Source: Mycobacterium paraense | Lineage (GTDB): Bacteria > Actinomycetota > Actinomycetes > Mycobacteriales > Mycobacteriaceae | Direction of reading: 5' to 3' | Assembly (NCBI RefSeq): GCF_002101815.1 | Contig: NZ_LQPM01000010.1 | Span: forward strand, 1-64,000 | DNA length: 64,000 nt | Shown: piece by piece, positions 19,553 through 28,132 of the stretch | Numbering within the stretch: position 1 is the first letter of the stretch | How the letters are laid out: every line of letters starts with the position of its first letter | Made by a program: the position numbers and the translations under genes | Notes under the pieces: model-generated | Database searches by the model: none | What the model was told of the DNA's origin: nothing | What the model saw: the letters and a program-made list of their open reading frames with translations, nothing else

Positions 19553-21340
19553 ATGGAACAGCGCGGTGGTCATGCGGTGGTGTTGGGAGCAAGCATGGGC
19601 GGCCTGTTGGCGGCCCGCGTGCTCGCCGACTTCTACGACCGGGTCACGGTGGTCGAACGAGACATCCTGCCCCTCCATCCCATCAACCGGCGCGGCGTTC
19701 CGCAGGGCAGGCTGATCCACGCCCTGGCCGCACGCGGCACGCAGGTCCTCGACGAACTGTTCCCCGGCTTCGTGGGCGAGCTCACCGCCAACGGCGCCGG
19801 CATCTGGGACGACGGCGACTTCTCGAAGGTGTCGATATCGGTTGGCGGGCACACCACGCCGCGATCCGGCAGGGCGCCGAACCCGCCCGTGGTCCTCTTC
19901 CCGAGCCGGCCGCTGCTGGAATGGAACGTGCGCCGACGGGTGAAGGCGTTTCCGAACATCACCTTCCTCGAATGCCACGACGTGGTCGGCCTGATCACCA
20001 CGCCGGCCCGTGATCGCGTGATCGGGGCCAGGGTGGAGGACCGGGTCCAGCAGCGCGGGAAGGCGCTTCACGCCGACCTCGTCGTCGACGCGACCGGCCG
20101 GGGGTCTCGCATGCCGGTGTTCTTGGAGGAACTCGGCTACGGCCGTCCGCAGGAGGACGAGGTGACGGTCCAGCTCGCCTACGCGTGCCAGCTGCTGCGC
20201 CTGGAGCCCGGCGCGATCCGCCAACACATGATCGCCCTCTTCCCGGAACCGGGGCGGCCCAAGATGTTCGGCCTGATCAGAAACGAAAACGACACCTGGA
20301 TGTTCGGGGTCGGAGCCATGGCCGGGCTGCAGCCGCCCGGCGCGACCGCCGAAATGATCGAATACGCAGAGGATTTCGTGCCCGCGCAGGTGCTGGACGC
20401 GTTGCGTGCGGCCGAACCGCTGGGCGAAGTGGTGCACCATCGCGTGCCCTCGAACCGCTGGCGGCGCTACGACAAGATGCGGCGCACTCCCGAAGGCCTG
20501 CTGGTGGTCGGCGACGCGGTGTGCTGCTTCAACCCCATCTACGGGCAGGGCATGACGGTCGCCGCGATCGAGGCGACGGTGCTGCGGGACTGCCTGCTTC
20601 GCGGGGATCGCGGCCTGGCGCGGCGCTTCTTCCGCGCGTCGGCGAAAACCGTCCGGGTGGCCTGGCAGACCGCCGCCGGCTCCGACTTGGCCCTCCCCGA
20701 AGTCGAAGGGCGCCGGCCGATGCCGATGCGCATCAGCAACGCCTTCCTGGAGCGCGTCCTGACCGCCGTCGAGGTCGACCCCGTCGTCGCCGGGCAGTTC
20801 ATGCGGGTCACGGCGATGGTCGACCCGCCGGCCCGGTTGTTCCGTCCGTCGGTCTTGCGCCGCGTCGCTCGAGCCTGCAGCCGTCGGCCGGCCGGTGTGC
20901 AAGCCGTCGACGACAGGCTCGAAGTTAACCACAAGGAAGAGAAGGGAAGTCAGATGTCGAACGACAACATCGAGGTCACGAAGAAGGGCTACGAGGCGTT
21001 CACCGCGGGCGACCTGGAAGCGGCGTTGGATGTCTTCAGCGACTCGGCCGAGTGGACCATCAACGGCGACAGCATGATTGGCGGAACGTATCGGGGCAAA
21101 AACGAGCTCACCGAACTGTTCATGCGGCTGTCGGAGAAGGCGACCAAGGTCGAGACGAAGCGCTACCTCGCTGACGGCGACGTCGTCATCGTCCTGACCC
21201 GGGTCACCGTCGGCGACGAGAGCGCCGACGAGGCCGACGTGTTCGAGTTCCGCGACGGCAAGGTCGTCAAGGCCCACTCCTTCGGCGATACCGCCATGCA
21301 GGAACGCGTGTTCGGCAGCAAGCGGGTGGCGACCGGCTAG
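19553..21340 (+). CDS. FAD-dependent monooxygenase fused in frame to a SnoaL-like domain
   Basis: A continuous 595-residue frame. Residues 1-460 form a FAD-dependent hydroxylase of the p-hydroxybenzoate hydroxylase/geranylgeranyl reductase fold. It has a dinucleotide-binding VVLGASMGGLLAARVLADF, LVVDATGRGSR, and the FAD ribityl-binding LLVVGDAVCCFNPIYGQGM. Residues 468-595 are a SnoaL/NTF2-like domain (YEAFTAGDLEAALDVFSDSAEW, DVFEFRDGKVVKAH). The junction contains GGAAGAGAAGGGAAG and an ATG at 20954, exactly what a separate downstream gene would have. It may therefore be two adjacent genes of which the first has lost its stop. It lies between cobG and cobN. Substrate unknown; a polyketide- or terpenoid-like hydroxylation is possible. 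Confidence 0.8.
   Translation: MEQRGGHAVVLGASMGGLLAARVLADFYDRVTVVERDILPLHPINRRGVPQGRLIHALAARGTQVLDELFPGFVGELTANGAGIWDDGDFSKVSISVGGHTTPRSGRAPNPPVVLFPSRPLLEWNVRRRVKAFPNITFLECHDVVGLITTPARDRVIGARVEDRVQQRGKALHADLVVDATGRGSRMPVFLEELGYGRPQEDEVTVQLAYACQLLRLEPGAIRQHMIALFPEPGRPKMFGLIRNENDTWMFGVGAMAGLQPPGATAEMIEYAEDFVPAQVLDALRAAEPLGEVVHHRVPSNRWRRYDKMRRTPEGLLVVGDAVCCFNPIYGQGMTVAAIEATVLRDCLLRGDRGLARRFFRASAKTVRVAWQTAAGSDLALPEVEGRRPMPMRISNAFLERVLTAVEVDPVVAGQFMRVTAMVDPPARLFRPSVLRRVARACSRRPAGVQAVDDRLEVNHKEEKGSQMSNDNIEVTKKGYEAFTAGDLEAALDVFSDSAEWTINGDSMIGGTYRGKNELTELFMRLSEKATKVETKRYLADGDVVIVLTRVTVGDESADEADVFEFRDGKVVKAHSFGDTAMQERVFGSKRVATG
20954..21340 (+). CDS. SnoaL-like polyketide cyclase-fold protein (alternative independent start)
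   Basis: If translated separately from the ATG at 20954 this is a 128-residue cone-shaped NTF2/SnoaL-fold protein. It starts MSNDNIEVTKKGYEAFTAGD and ends at KRVATG. The purine-rich GAAGAGAAGGGAAG directly upstream is a better ribosome site than most in this window and supports independent translation even though no stop separates it from the monooxygenase. SnoaL-fold proteins include cyclases, isomerases and epoxide hydrolases; no catalytic residues can be assigned here. Confidence 0.6.
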   Translation: MSNDNIEVTKKGYEAFTAGDLEAALDVFSDSAEWTINGDSMIGGTYRGKNELTELFMRLSEKATKVETKRYLADGDVVIVLTRVTVGDESADEADVFEFRDGKVVKAHSFGDTAMQERVFGSKRVATG

Positions 21341-21403
21341 TTGCGGGTTCGCGCGGAGCTTTCGCCCCGGCCAGACGTTCGGCGCGATTGAATCCGCATC
21401 ACC

Positions 21404-22096
21404 GTGGGCACACTCGTCCCCGTGAGGACGCAGGAGTACGCCCCGGGGCGTTTGGTCGACGTGTTCGGCGACTCAGCCCAACCCACGGTCTTGCTGTGGC
21501 ATGGAATGCAGACCGACGCCCGCGCCGCCGTCGGGCCGCTGGCCGGCATGCTCGCCGACCGCGGCGCGGCGGTGGTGGCGCCCGATTGGAATTCGCACGC
21601 CGACGACGGCGGGCGCGCCGACCTGTTGCGCTCGCTCGACTTCGCCCGCGATCTGGCCGCGGACGCCGCCCTTGTCCTCGTCGGGTGGTCGCTGGGCGGG
21701 TGTGCCGCCGCGGGCCTCACACTCGATGCGGCGCGCTTCGACCTCGCCCTGGCCCATACGGTGTGCCTGGCCGGCGCCTTCATGGTCCCCGATCCGATCT
21801 CCGGTCGCCCGCCGAGCGACATGCTGTCGGCCGACCGCGTCGGTGCGCCGTTCACGCTGCTGCACGGCCTCGCCGACGACGCCGTGCCGGTGGCGGCCAG
21901 CAGGGACTTCGCCGCGGAGCTGCGGGCGGTGGGTTGGCCCGTCGAGTTGGTGGAGCTGGCCGCCGATCACGGGTCGATCGCCGGCGCGGACTACGACCCC
22001 GTCGCGGATCGCTACGAGCCGGGGAGGAGCGAGGAGGCGCAACGGGTCGCCGCCGAGGTCGCCGCCCGCATCGCGGCGACGCTGCGGTACGAATGA
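21404..22096 (+). CDS. alpha/beta hydrolase
   Basis: A 230-residue dienelactone-hydrolase/thioesterase-like alpha/beta hydrolase. Visible features are the early VLLWHGMQTDARAAVGPL oxyanion region, the nucleophile elbow GWSLGG near residues 101-106, TLLHGLADDAVPVAAS with the acid residue, and a late AADHGSIAG histidine. The start is a GTG at 21404; a GTG at 21422 is an alternative. It ends three bases before the cobN start, so the two are probably cotranscribed, but nothing links its chemistry to cobalamin. Confidence 0.8.
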   Translation: MGTLVPVRTQEYAPGRLVDVFGDSAQPTVLLWHGMQTDARAAVGPLAGMLADRGAAVVAPDWNSHADDGGRADLLRSLDFARDLAADAALVLVGWSLGGCAAAGLTLDAARFDLALAHTVCLAGAFMVPDPISGRPPSDMLSADRVGAPFTLLHGLADDAVPVAASRDFAAELRAVGWPVELVELAADHGSIAGADYDPVADRYEPGRSEEAQRVAAEVAARIAATLRYE

Positions 22097-22099
22097 TGG

Positions 22100-25000
22100 G
22101 TGGCTGAGCCGACCATCCTGCTGCTGTCGACGTCCGACACGGACCTGATCAGCGCCCGCTCCAGCGGCAAGAACTATCGGTGGGCCAACCCGTCGCGGCT
22201 CTCCGATGAGGAATTGCCGGAGTTGCTCGCCGGCGCGGAGATCGTCGTCGTCCGCATCCTCGGCGGATACCGTGCCTGGCAGAGCGGCATCGACACTGTG
22301 ATCGCTAGCGGCGTCCCGACGGTGCTGGTCAGCGGCGAACAGGCCGCCGACGCGGAGCTGACCGGCCTATCGACCCTGGCGGCCGGCATCGCGGTCCAGG
22401 CGCACATCTACCTGGCCCACGGCGGCGTGGACAACCTGCGCCAGCTGCACGCCTTCCTCTCCGACACGGTCCTGATGACCGGCTTCGGCTTCACCCCGCC
22501 GGTGGTGACCCCGACGTGGGGCGAGCTGGACCGGCCGGATGCCAGGCACGCCGATGGCCCCACCATCGCGGTGCTGTACTACCGCGCCCAGCAGCTGGCC
22601 GGCAACACCGCCTACATCGAATCGCTGTGCCGGGCCATCGAAGACGCCGGCGGACGGGCGCTGCCCGTCTACTGCGCCTCGCTGCGCACGGCCGAACCCG
22701 AACTGCTGCACCGCCTCGGCGACGCCGACGCCATGGTGGTCACCGTGCTGGCCGCCGGGGGACTGCGGCCCGCGACCGTGGCGGCCGGCGGTCAGGACGA
22801 CAGCTGGAACGTCGAACACCTTGCCGCCCTGGACATCCCGATCCTGCAGGGGCTATGCCTGACCAGCCCCCGCGACCAATGGCGCGACAACGACGACGGC
22901 CTGAGCCCGCTCGACGTGGCCAGCCAGGTCGCGGTGCCCGAGTTCGACGGCCGCATCATCACGGTCCCGTTCTCGTTCAAGGAAATCGACGACGACGGGC
23001 TGATCTCCTATGTCGCCGACCCGGAACGCTGCGCGCGCGTCGCGGGCCTGGCGCTCCGCCACGCGCGGCTGCGGCACGTCGGCCCCGCCGACAAGCGCGT
23101 GGCACTGGTCTTTTCGGCCTATCCCACCAAGCACGCGCGCATCGGCAACGCGGTCGGGCTGGACACGCCGGCCAGCGCGGTCGCGCTGCTGCGGGCGATG
23201 CGGGAGCGCGGCTACCGGGTGGGAGATCTGCCCGGCGTCGAGGCCGGCGACGGCGACGCCCTGATCCACGCGCTGATCGAACGCGGCGGCCAAGACCCCG
23301 ACTGGCTCACCGCGGGACAGCTGGAAGGCAACCCGATCCGGGTCTCCGCCAAGGACTATCGGGCCTGGTTCGCCACGCTGCCAAGCGAATTCACCGATGC
23401 CGTGCAGGCGCACTGGGGGCCGGCGCCAGGTGACCTCTTCGTCGACCGCAGCCGCGACCCCGACGGCGAAATCGTCATCGCCGCACTGCAAGCGGGCAAC
23501 CTGGTCCTGATGGTGCAACCGCCCCGCGGGTTCGGCGAAAACCCGGTCGCCATCTACCACGACCCCGACCTGCCGCCCAGCCACCACTACCTCGCCGCCT
23601 ACCACTGGCTGGACGCCGGATTCCACGCCGATGCGATCGTCCATCTCGGCAAGCACGGCAACCTGGAATGGCTGCCCGGCAAGACGCTGGGCATGTCGGC
23701 GGCCTGCGGGCCCGACGCCGCGCTGGGCAACCTCCCGCTGATCTACCCGTTCCTGGTCAACGACCCCGGCGAGGGCACTCAGGCCAAACGGCGCGCGCAC
23801 GCCGTGCTCGTCGACCACCTCATCCCGCCGATGGCGCGCGCCGAAACCTACGGCGACATCGCGCGGTTGGAGCAACTGCTCGACGAGCACGCGAACGTGG
23901 CCGCGCTGGATCCGGGCAAGCTGCCCGCCATCCGCCAGCAGATCTGGACGCTGATCCGCGCCGCCAAGATGGACCACGACCTCGGGCTGACCGAGCGGCC
24001 CGCCGAGGACGCCTTCGACGACATGATCCTGCACGTCGACGGGTGGCTGTGCGAGATCAAGGACGTGCAGATCCGCGACGGGCTGCACGTCCTCGGCCAA
24101 AAGCCCACGGGGGAGGCCGAACTCGATCTCGTGCTGGCGATCCTGCGGGCGCGCCAGCTGTTCGGCGGCGAGCACGTCATCCCGGGGCTGCGGCAGGCCC
24201 TGGGCCTGGCCGAGGACGGCACCGACGAACGGTCGTCGGTCGACCGGGCCGAGGCCGCGGCCCGGGAACTGGTCGGGGCGCTGCAGGCCACCGGCTGGGA
24301 TCCCGACGCCGCCGACCGGCTCACCGACGACGCCGACGTCGCCTCGGTGCTGCGGTTCGCTGCCACCGAGGTGGTGCCCCGGCTGGCCGGCACCGCGGGC
24401 GAAATCGAGCAGGTGCTCAAGGCTCTGGACGGCCGGTTCATCGCCGCCGGCCCGTCGGGCTCGCCGCTGCGCGGCCTGGTCAACGTCCTGCCCACCGGGC
24501 GCAACTTCTACTCCGTGGACCCCAAGGCGGTGCCGTCGCGGCTGGCCTGGGAAGCCGGTGTGGCGCTGGCCGATTCGCTGCTGACCCGGTACCGCGCCGA
24601 CCACGGGCAGTGGCCGCAATCGGTGGGGCTGTCGGTGTGGGGCACCTCGGCGATGCGCACCGCCGGCGACGACATCGCCGAAGTCCTTGCGCTGCTGGGT
24701 GTCCGGCCCGTCTGGGACGACGCGTCACGGCGCGTCGTCGGCCTGACGCCGATCCCGCTGGGCGAGCTGGGCCGCCCGCGCATCGACGTCACCGTGCGCA
24801 TTTCGGGGTTCTTCCGCGACGCTTTCCCGCACGTCGTCATCATGCTCGACGACGCGGTCCGGTTGGTCGCCGACCTCGACGAGCCCGACGAGGACAACTA
24901 CGTGCGCGCGCACGCCCGGGCCGACCTGGCCCAGCACGGTGACGTAAGGCGCTCTACCACACGGATCTTCGGGTCGAAGCCGGGAACCTACGGCGCCGGG

Positions 25001-25675
25001 CTGCTGCAGCTGATCGACAGCCGCAACTGGCGCGACGACGCCGACCTCGCGCAGGTGTACACCGCCTGGGGCGGTTTCGCCTACGGGCGGGACCTGGACG
25101 GGCGTGAGGCCGTCGACGACATGAACCGCCAGTACCGCCGGATTGCGGTGGCGGCCAAGAACACCGACACTCGCGAGCACGACATCGCCGACTCCGATGA
25201 CTACTTCCAGTACCACGGCGGGATGGTCGCGACGGTGCGCGCGCTGACCGGCCAGGCCCCCGCCGCCTACATCGGCGACAACACCCGGCCCGACGCGATT
25301 CGCACCCGCACGCTGTCGGAGGAGACGACCCGGGTGTTCCGCGCCCGCGTGGTCAACCCGCGCTGGATGGCGGCGATGCGCCGGCACGGCTACAAGGGCG
25401 CATTCGAGATGGCGGCCACCGTGGACTACCTGTTCGGCTACGACGCCACCGCGGGTGTGATGGCCGACTGGATGTATGAGCAACTGACCGAGCGCTACGT
25501 GCTGGACGCCGAAAACCGCAAGTTCATGGCGGAATCCAACCCGTGGGCGCTGCACGGCATGGCCGAGCGGCTGCTCGAGGCCGCGGGCCGCGGCATGTGG
25601 GAGCAGCCGCAACCGGAAACGCTCGACGGGCTGCGTCAGGCGCTGCTCGAGACCGAGGGCGACCTGGAAGGCTAG
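22100..25675 (+). CDS. cobN: aerobic cobaltochelatase subunit CobN
   Basis: CobN is the large subunit of the ATP-dependent cobaltochelatase that inserts Co2+ into hydrogenobyrinic acid a,c-diamide; partners CobS and CobT are not in this window. At 1191 residues it has normal length. Family blocks include VALVFSAYPTKHARIGNAVG, the conserved HLGKHGNLEWLPGKTLGMS, FLVNDPGEGTQAKRR, and near the end DYLFGYDATAGVMADWMYEQ. It starts at a GTG (22100) with VAEPTILLLSTSDTDL. It is followed by the inverted repeat at 25689-25750. Confidence 0.95.
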   Translation: MAEPTILLLSTSDTDLISARSSGKNYRWANPSRLSDEELPELLAGAEIVVVRILGGYRAWQSGIDTVIASGVPTVLVSGEQAADAELTGLSTLAAGIAVQAHIYLAHGGVDNLRQLHAFLSDTVLMTGFGFTPPVVTPTWGELDRPDARHADGPTIAVLYYRAQQLAGNTAYIESLCRAIEDAGGRALPVYCASLRTAEPELLHRLGDADAMVVTVLAAGGLRPATVAAGGQDDSWNVEHLAALDIPILQGLCLTSPRDQWRDNDDGLSPLDVASQVAVPEFDGRIITVPFSFKEIDDDGLISYVADPERCARVAGLALRHARLRHVGPADKRVALVFSAYPTKHARIGNAVGLDTPASAVALLRAMRERGYRVGDLPGVEAGDGDALIHALIERGGQDPDWLTAGQLEGNPIRVSAKDYRAWFATLPSEFTDAVQAHWGPAPGDLFVDRSRDPDGEIVIAALQAGNLVLMVQPPRGFGENPVAIYHDPDLPPSHHYLAAYHWLDAGFHADAIVHLGKHGNLEWLPGKTLGMSAACGPDAALGNLPLIYPFLVNDPGEGTQAKRRAHAVLVDHLIPPMARAETYGDIARLEQLLDEHANVAALDPGKLPAIRQQIWTLIRAAKMDHDLGLTERPAEDAFDDMILHVDGWLCEIKDVQIRDGLHVLGQKPTGEAELDLVLAILRARQLFGGEHVIPGLRQALGLAEDGTDERSSVDRAEAAARELVGALQATGWDPDAADRLTDDADVASVLRFAATEVVPRLAGTAGEIEQVLKALDGRFIAAGPSGSPLRGLVNVLPTGRNFYSVDPKAVPSRLAWEAGVALADSLLTRYRADHGQWPQSVGLSVWGTSAMRTAGDDIAEVLALLGVRPVWDDASRRVVGLTPIPLGELGRPRIDVTVRISGFFRDAFPHVVIMLDDAVRLVADLDEPDEDNYVRAHARADLAQHGDVRRSTTRIFGSKPGTYGAGLLQLIDSRNWRDDADLAQVYTAWGGFAYGRDLDGREAVDDMNRQYRRIAVAAKNTDTREHDIADSDDYFQYHGGMVATVRALTGQAPAAYIGDNTRPDAIRTRTLSEETTRVFRARVVNPRWMAAMRRHGYKGAFEMAATVDYLFGYDATAGVMADWMYEQLTERYVLDAENRKFMAESNPWALHGMAERLLEAAGRGMWEQPQPETLDGLRQALLETEGDLEG

Positions 25676-25688
25676 CCCGCCTTACGTT

Positions 25689-25750
25689 CGCGAGCAGACG
25701 CAGAATCGCATAAATAACACCAGTCGCGTGCGATTCTGCGTCTGCTCGCG
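25689..25750. terminator. 22-bp perfect inverted repeat between convergent genes, likely bidirectional terminator
   Basis: Left arm 25689-25710 and right arm 25729-25750 are exact reverse complements over 22 bases, separated by an 18-base loop beginning TAAATAACACC. The arms contain the GCGAGCAGACGCAGAATCGC sequence. It lies between the cobN stop (25675) and the stop of the convergent Ddn-like gene (25755). A hairpin this long would stop transcription from both sides; it has no U-tract, as is usual in mycobacteria. It could also be one copy of a dispersed intergenic repeat family. Confidence 0.75.
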
Positions 25751-25754
25751 GGTG

Positions 25755-26207
25755 TCAGTCCGTGAAGTCGATCCGGACGCTGATCGGGTCGGACTGCAGG
25801 GCGCGGAAGGTCGCGGCGACGACCGGCGACCACAGCCGTGAGGTCGCGAACGTGCCGGCCCGCTTTGCCGGGTCGTCGTCGGGCTCGAACCGGGCGACGC
25901 CGGAGCGCCACCGGTTGCGTTGCCGGATGCGCACTTTCGGGTCGGCCGCGACGTTGAGGGCCCACCCGCTGCGCCGCCCGTGTTGGGAGATCACCCAGGC
26001 GCCTTGATCGTCGAAGTTGGCGGACACCGGAACGCGCCGGCGGGCCCCGGATTTTCGTCCGGTCGTTTCGAGCTCGGTCGCGAACGTCGTCCGGATCCCG
26101 AGGCGGCCGAGCAGCGCCACGGCCGGGTTGGCGAGGTAACGCCCGATGAGGCGCTCGCGGCGGAATTTCCGGACGGCCCGCCGGGTCGCGATGGCTTCGC
26201 TCGACAT
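25755..26207 (-). CDS. deazaflavin (F420)-dependent nitroreductase family protein
   Basis: A 150-residue split-barrel protein of the Ddn/DUF385 family, which uses reduced F420 to reduce quinones or nitro compounds near the membrane. The diagnostic block LETTGRKSGARRRVPVSANFDDQ is present, followed by GAWVISQHGRRSGWALNVAADPKVRIRQ in pieces, and the basic N-terminus typical of the family. It diverges from the TetR gene at 26316, and the twin operators at 26225-26276 lie between them, so it is likely the repressed target. Confidence 0.88.
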   Translation of the reverse strand: MSSEAIATRRAVRKFRRERLIGRYLANPAVALLGRLGIRTTFATELETTGRKSGARRRVPVSANFDDQGAWVISQHGRRSGWALNVAADPKVRIRQRNRWRSGVARFEPDDDPAKRAGTFATSRLWSPVVAATFRALQSDPISVRIDFTD

Positions 26208-26224
26208 GGTTAGCCCTCCGGCGC

Positions 26225-26276
26225 TAGATCGATCGGTCTACTATCTGGTTGTCAAGCTAGTAGAATAATCGGTCTA
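26225..26276. promoter_or_regulatory. twin TetR operator sites (TAGA-N8-TCTA)
   Basis: Two related 16-base dyads lie in the divergent region: TAGATCGATCGGTCTA at 26225-26240 and TAGAATAATCGGTCTA at 26261-26276. They share TAGA at one end and ATCGGTCTA at the other and are spaced 36 bases apart. The TAGACC half-site resembles boxes of the LmrA/YxaF branch of TetR, the branch that the adjacent regulator appears to belong to. They probably allow that regulator to control both itself and the Ddn-like gene. Confidence 0.7.
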
Positions 26277-26315
26277 CCGCAAGTGGATGCTGAACGGCGA
26301 AGGCGAGGAAGGTCC

Positions 26316-26870
26316 ATGTCCGCACGGGAGCGCTTGATTTCCAGCGCAATTGCCCTCGTTCGTACCGCCGGGGTCGCCGGCGCGAGCGTGTCGGCGCTGC
26401 TTGACCACTCCGGTCTGGCGCGCCGAACGCTGTATCTGAACTTCCCGGGCGGCAAACCGGAGCTCGTCCAGGCGGCGACGGAAGCCGCGAGCGCCGAGCT
26501 CACGGAAGCGATTCAGGACTGCCTGCAGGACGCCGATCCCGGGCGAGCCGTGGCCGCCTTCCTGCAGATGTGGGAAGCGATGCTGGCCGACAGCGACTAC
26601 ACGGCGGGCTGCCCGATCGTCGCGGCGACGCTGGGCCGAGCGGACGCGCCCGCCGCTGCCGACGCCGCGGCGGCGGCGTTCAGCACCTGGGAGGGCCTCT
26701 TGGCCCGGCTCCTCCGCGAGGCCGGCATGGAACGATCGGCGGCCGCCGACCTGGCCACCACCGCGGTTGCCGCCGTGGAGGGCGCGGTCATCATGTCGGT
26801 GGCGCAACGATCGCCGACCCCGCTGCGGCGGGTGAGGCGTGTGCTCACCGCCCAATTTGCCGTAGGTTGA
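26316..26870 (+). CDS. TetR/AcrR family transcriptional regulator (LmrA/YxaF-like)
   Basis: A 184-residue repressor. The N-terminal helix-turn-helix is visible in RLISSAIALVRTAGVAGASV and LLDHSGLARRTLYLNFPGGK. The C-terminal ligand domain has TAGCPIVAATLG and EGAVIMSVAQRS, typical of the LmrA/YxaF-like C-terminal domain. The ATG at 26316 follows GCGAGGAAGG, whereas the longer GTG start at 26283 lies within the second operator region, so I preferred the ATG. The gene is four bases from the next PPOX gene, forming an operon. Confidence 0.87.
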   Translation: MSARERLISSAIALVRTAGVAGASVSALLDHSGLARRTLYLNFPGGKPELVQAATEAASAELTEAIQDCLQDADPGRAVAAFLQMWEAMLADSDYTAGCPIVAATLGRADAPAAADAAAAAFSTWEGLLARLLREAGMERSAAADLATTAVAAVEGAVIMSVAQRSPTPLRRVRRVLTAQFAVG

Positions 26871-26874
26871 CACC

Positions 26875-27261
26875 GTGACGCCCACCTTCGCCGACCTCGC
26901 CAAGGCCCAGTACATCCTGCTGACCACCTTCACCAAGGACGGAAGGCCGAAGCCGGTTCCGATCTGGGCCGCGGCCGACGGCGACCGGCTGCTCGTCATC
27001 ACCCAGGAAAAATCGTGGAAGGTCAAGCGGATCCGCAACACGCCCCGGGTCACGCTCGCCACCTGCACCATGCAGGGCAAGCCGACCAGCGAGGCCGTCG
27101 AGGGCACCGCGGCCATCCTCGACAAGTCGCAGACGGCGGCCGTCTACGATGCGATCGGCAAGCGCTACGGCATCGTCGGCAAGGTCTTCAACTTCTTCAG
27201 CAAGCTGCGCGGCGGCATGGAGAACAACGTCGGCCTCGAGCTGAAAGTGGCCCCAAGCTAA
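26875..27261 (+). CDS. PPOX class F420-dependent oxidoreductase (Rv2061c-like)
   Basis: A 128-residue split-barrel protein of the pyridoxamine-phosphate-oxidase-like family. The conserved segments are YILLTTFTKDGRPKPVPIWAA, LVITQEKSWKVKRIRN and VTLATC, with a late GIVGKVFNFFSKLRG. It resembles M. tuberculosis Rv2061c, which neighbours cobN there too. It starts at a GTG immediately after the TetR stop and is probably coexpressed with it. The bound cofactor (F420 or FMN) and substrate are not determinable here. Confidence 0.88.
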   Translation: MTPTFADLAKAQYILLTTFTKDGRPKPVPIWAAADGDRLLVITQEKSWKVKRIRNTPRVTLATCTMQGKPTSEAVEGTAAILDKSQTAAVYDAIGKRYGIVGKVFNFFSKLRGGMENNVGLELKVAPS

Positions 27262-27266
27262 TACAA

Positions 27267-28121
27267 ATGGGCACCGTCCTGATCCCGACCCCGGATCGCG
27301 ACTTCGACCCGACCGAGGTCGCCGTCAGCTGGCGCGTGCTCACCCGCGACGGGCACCGGGTGGTCTTCGCCACCGAAAGCGGCGCCCCCGGCGTCGCCGA
27401 CGACATCATGGTGACAGGGCGCGGCCTGGACGTCTGGTCCGCGCTGCCCGTGCTGGGCGCCGTGCCGCTCGTCGGGCTGGCGCTGCGGGCCAACAGGGAC
27501 GGCCGCGGCGCGTACCGGGACATGCTGGCGTCGGCCGAATACCGGCACCCGGTCAGCTGGTCGCGCGCCGGGCTCGACGGCATCGACGCGCTGCTGCTGC
27601 CCGGCGGCCACCGCGCCCGCGGCATGCGCAGCTACGTCGACAGCGACCTCCTGCAGCGGCTGGTCGTGGACGCCTTCGCCCGCGGCCTGGTCGTGGGCGC
27701 GATCTGTCACGGCGTGCTGCTCGCCGCGCGCAGCGTCGACCCCGCCACCGGGCGTTCGGTGCTCTACGGGCGCAAGACGACCGCGCTCACCTGGGCGATG
27801 GAGCGCACCGCGTGGAACATCACCCGCCTCACCCGGTTCTGGGACCGCAACTACTACCGCACCTACACCGAGGAGCCCGGCCAGCCCGGCGGGTACATGT
27901 CCGTGCAGGCGGAAGTCACTCGCGCCCTGAAAGATCCGGCTGACTTCTGCGACGTGGGACGCGGCTCGCCGCACCGGTGGCTCAGGTCATCGGGGATGGT
28001 GCGGGACACCGCCGCCGACCCGCGCCCGGCGTTCGTCGTCGACGACGGCAACTATGTGTCGGCGCGCTGGCCGGGTGACACGCACACCTTCGCGGCCGCC
28101 GTGTCGCGGAAGCTGAAGTGA
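27267..28121 (+). CDS. DJ-1/PfpI family protein (type 1 glutamine amidotransferase-like)
   Basis: A 284-residue protein of the DJ-1/PfpI superfamily. The N-terminal strand VLIPTPDRDFDPTEVAV, the LLLPGGHRARGMRSYVDSD loop and the nucleophile elbow VVGAICHGVLLAAR with its cysteine are present; His follows the Cys directly. The family includes chaperones, glyoxalases and proteases, and the C-terminal extension (about residues 190-284) is not typical of the short members. The ATG at 27267 is five bases after the PPOX stop, so it completes the TetR-PPOX-DJ-1 operon. Confidence 0.85.
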   Translation: MGTVLIPTPDRDFDPTEVAVSWRVLTRDGHRVVFATESGAPGVADDIMVTGRGLDVWSALPVLGAVPLVGLALRANRDGRGAYRDMLASAEYRHPVSWSRAGLDGIDALLLPGGHRARGMRSYVDSDLLQRLVVDAFARGLVVGAICHGVLLAARSVDPATGRSVLYGRKTTALTWAMERTAWNITRLTRFWDRNYYRTYTEEPGQPGGYMSVQAEVTRALKDPADFCDVGRGSPHRWLRSSGMVRDTAADPRPAFVVDDGNYVSARWPGDTHTFAAAVSRKLK

Positions 28122-28132
28122 TGCTGCGGTTT

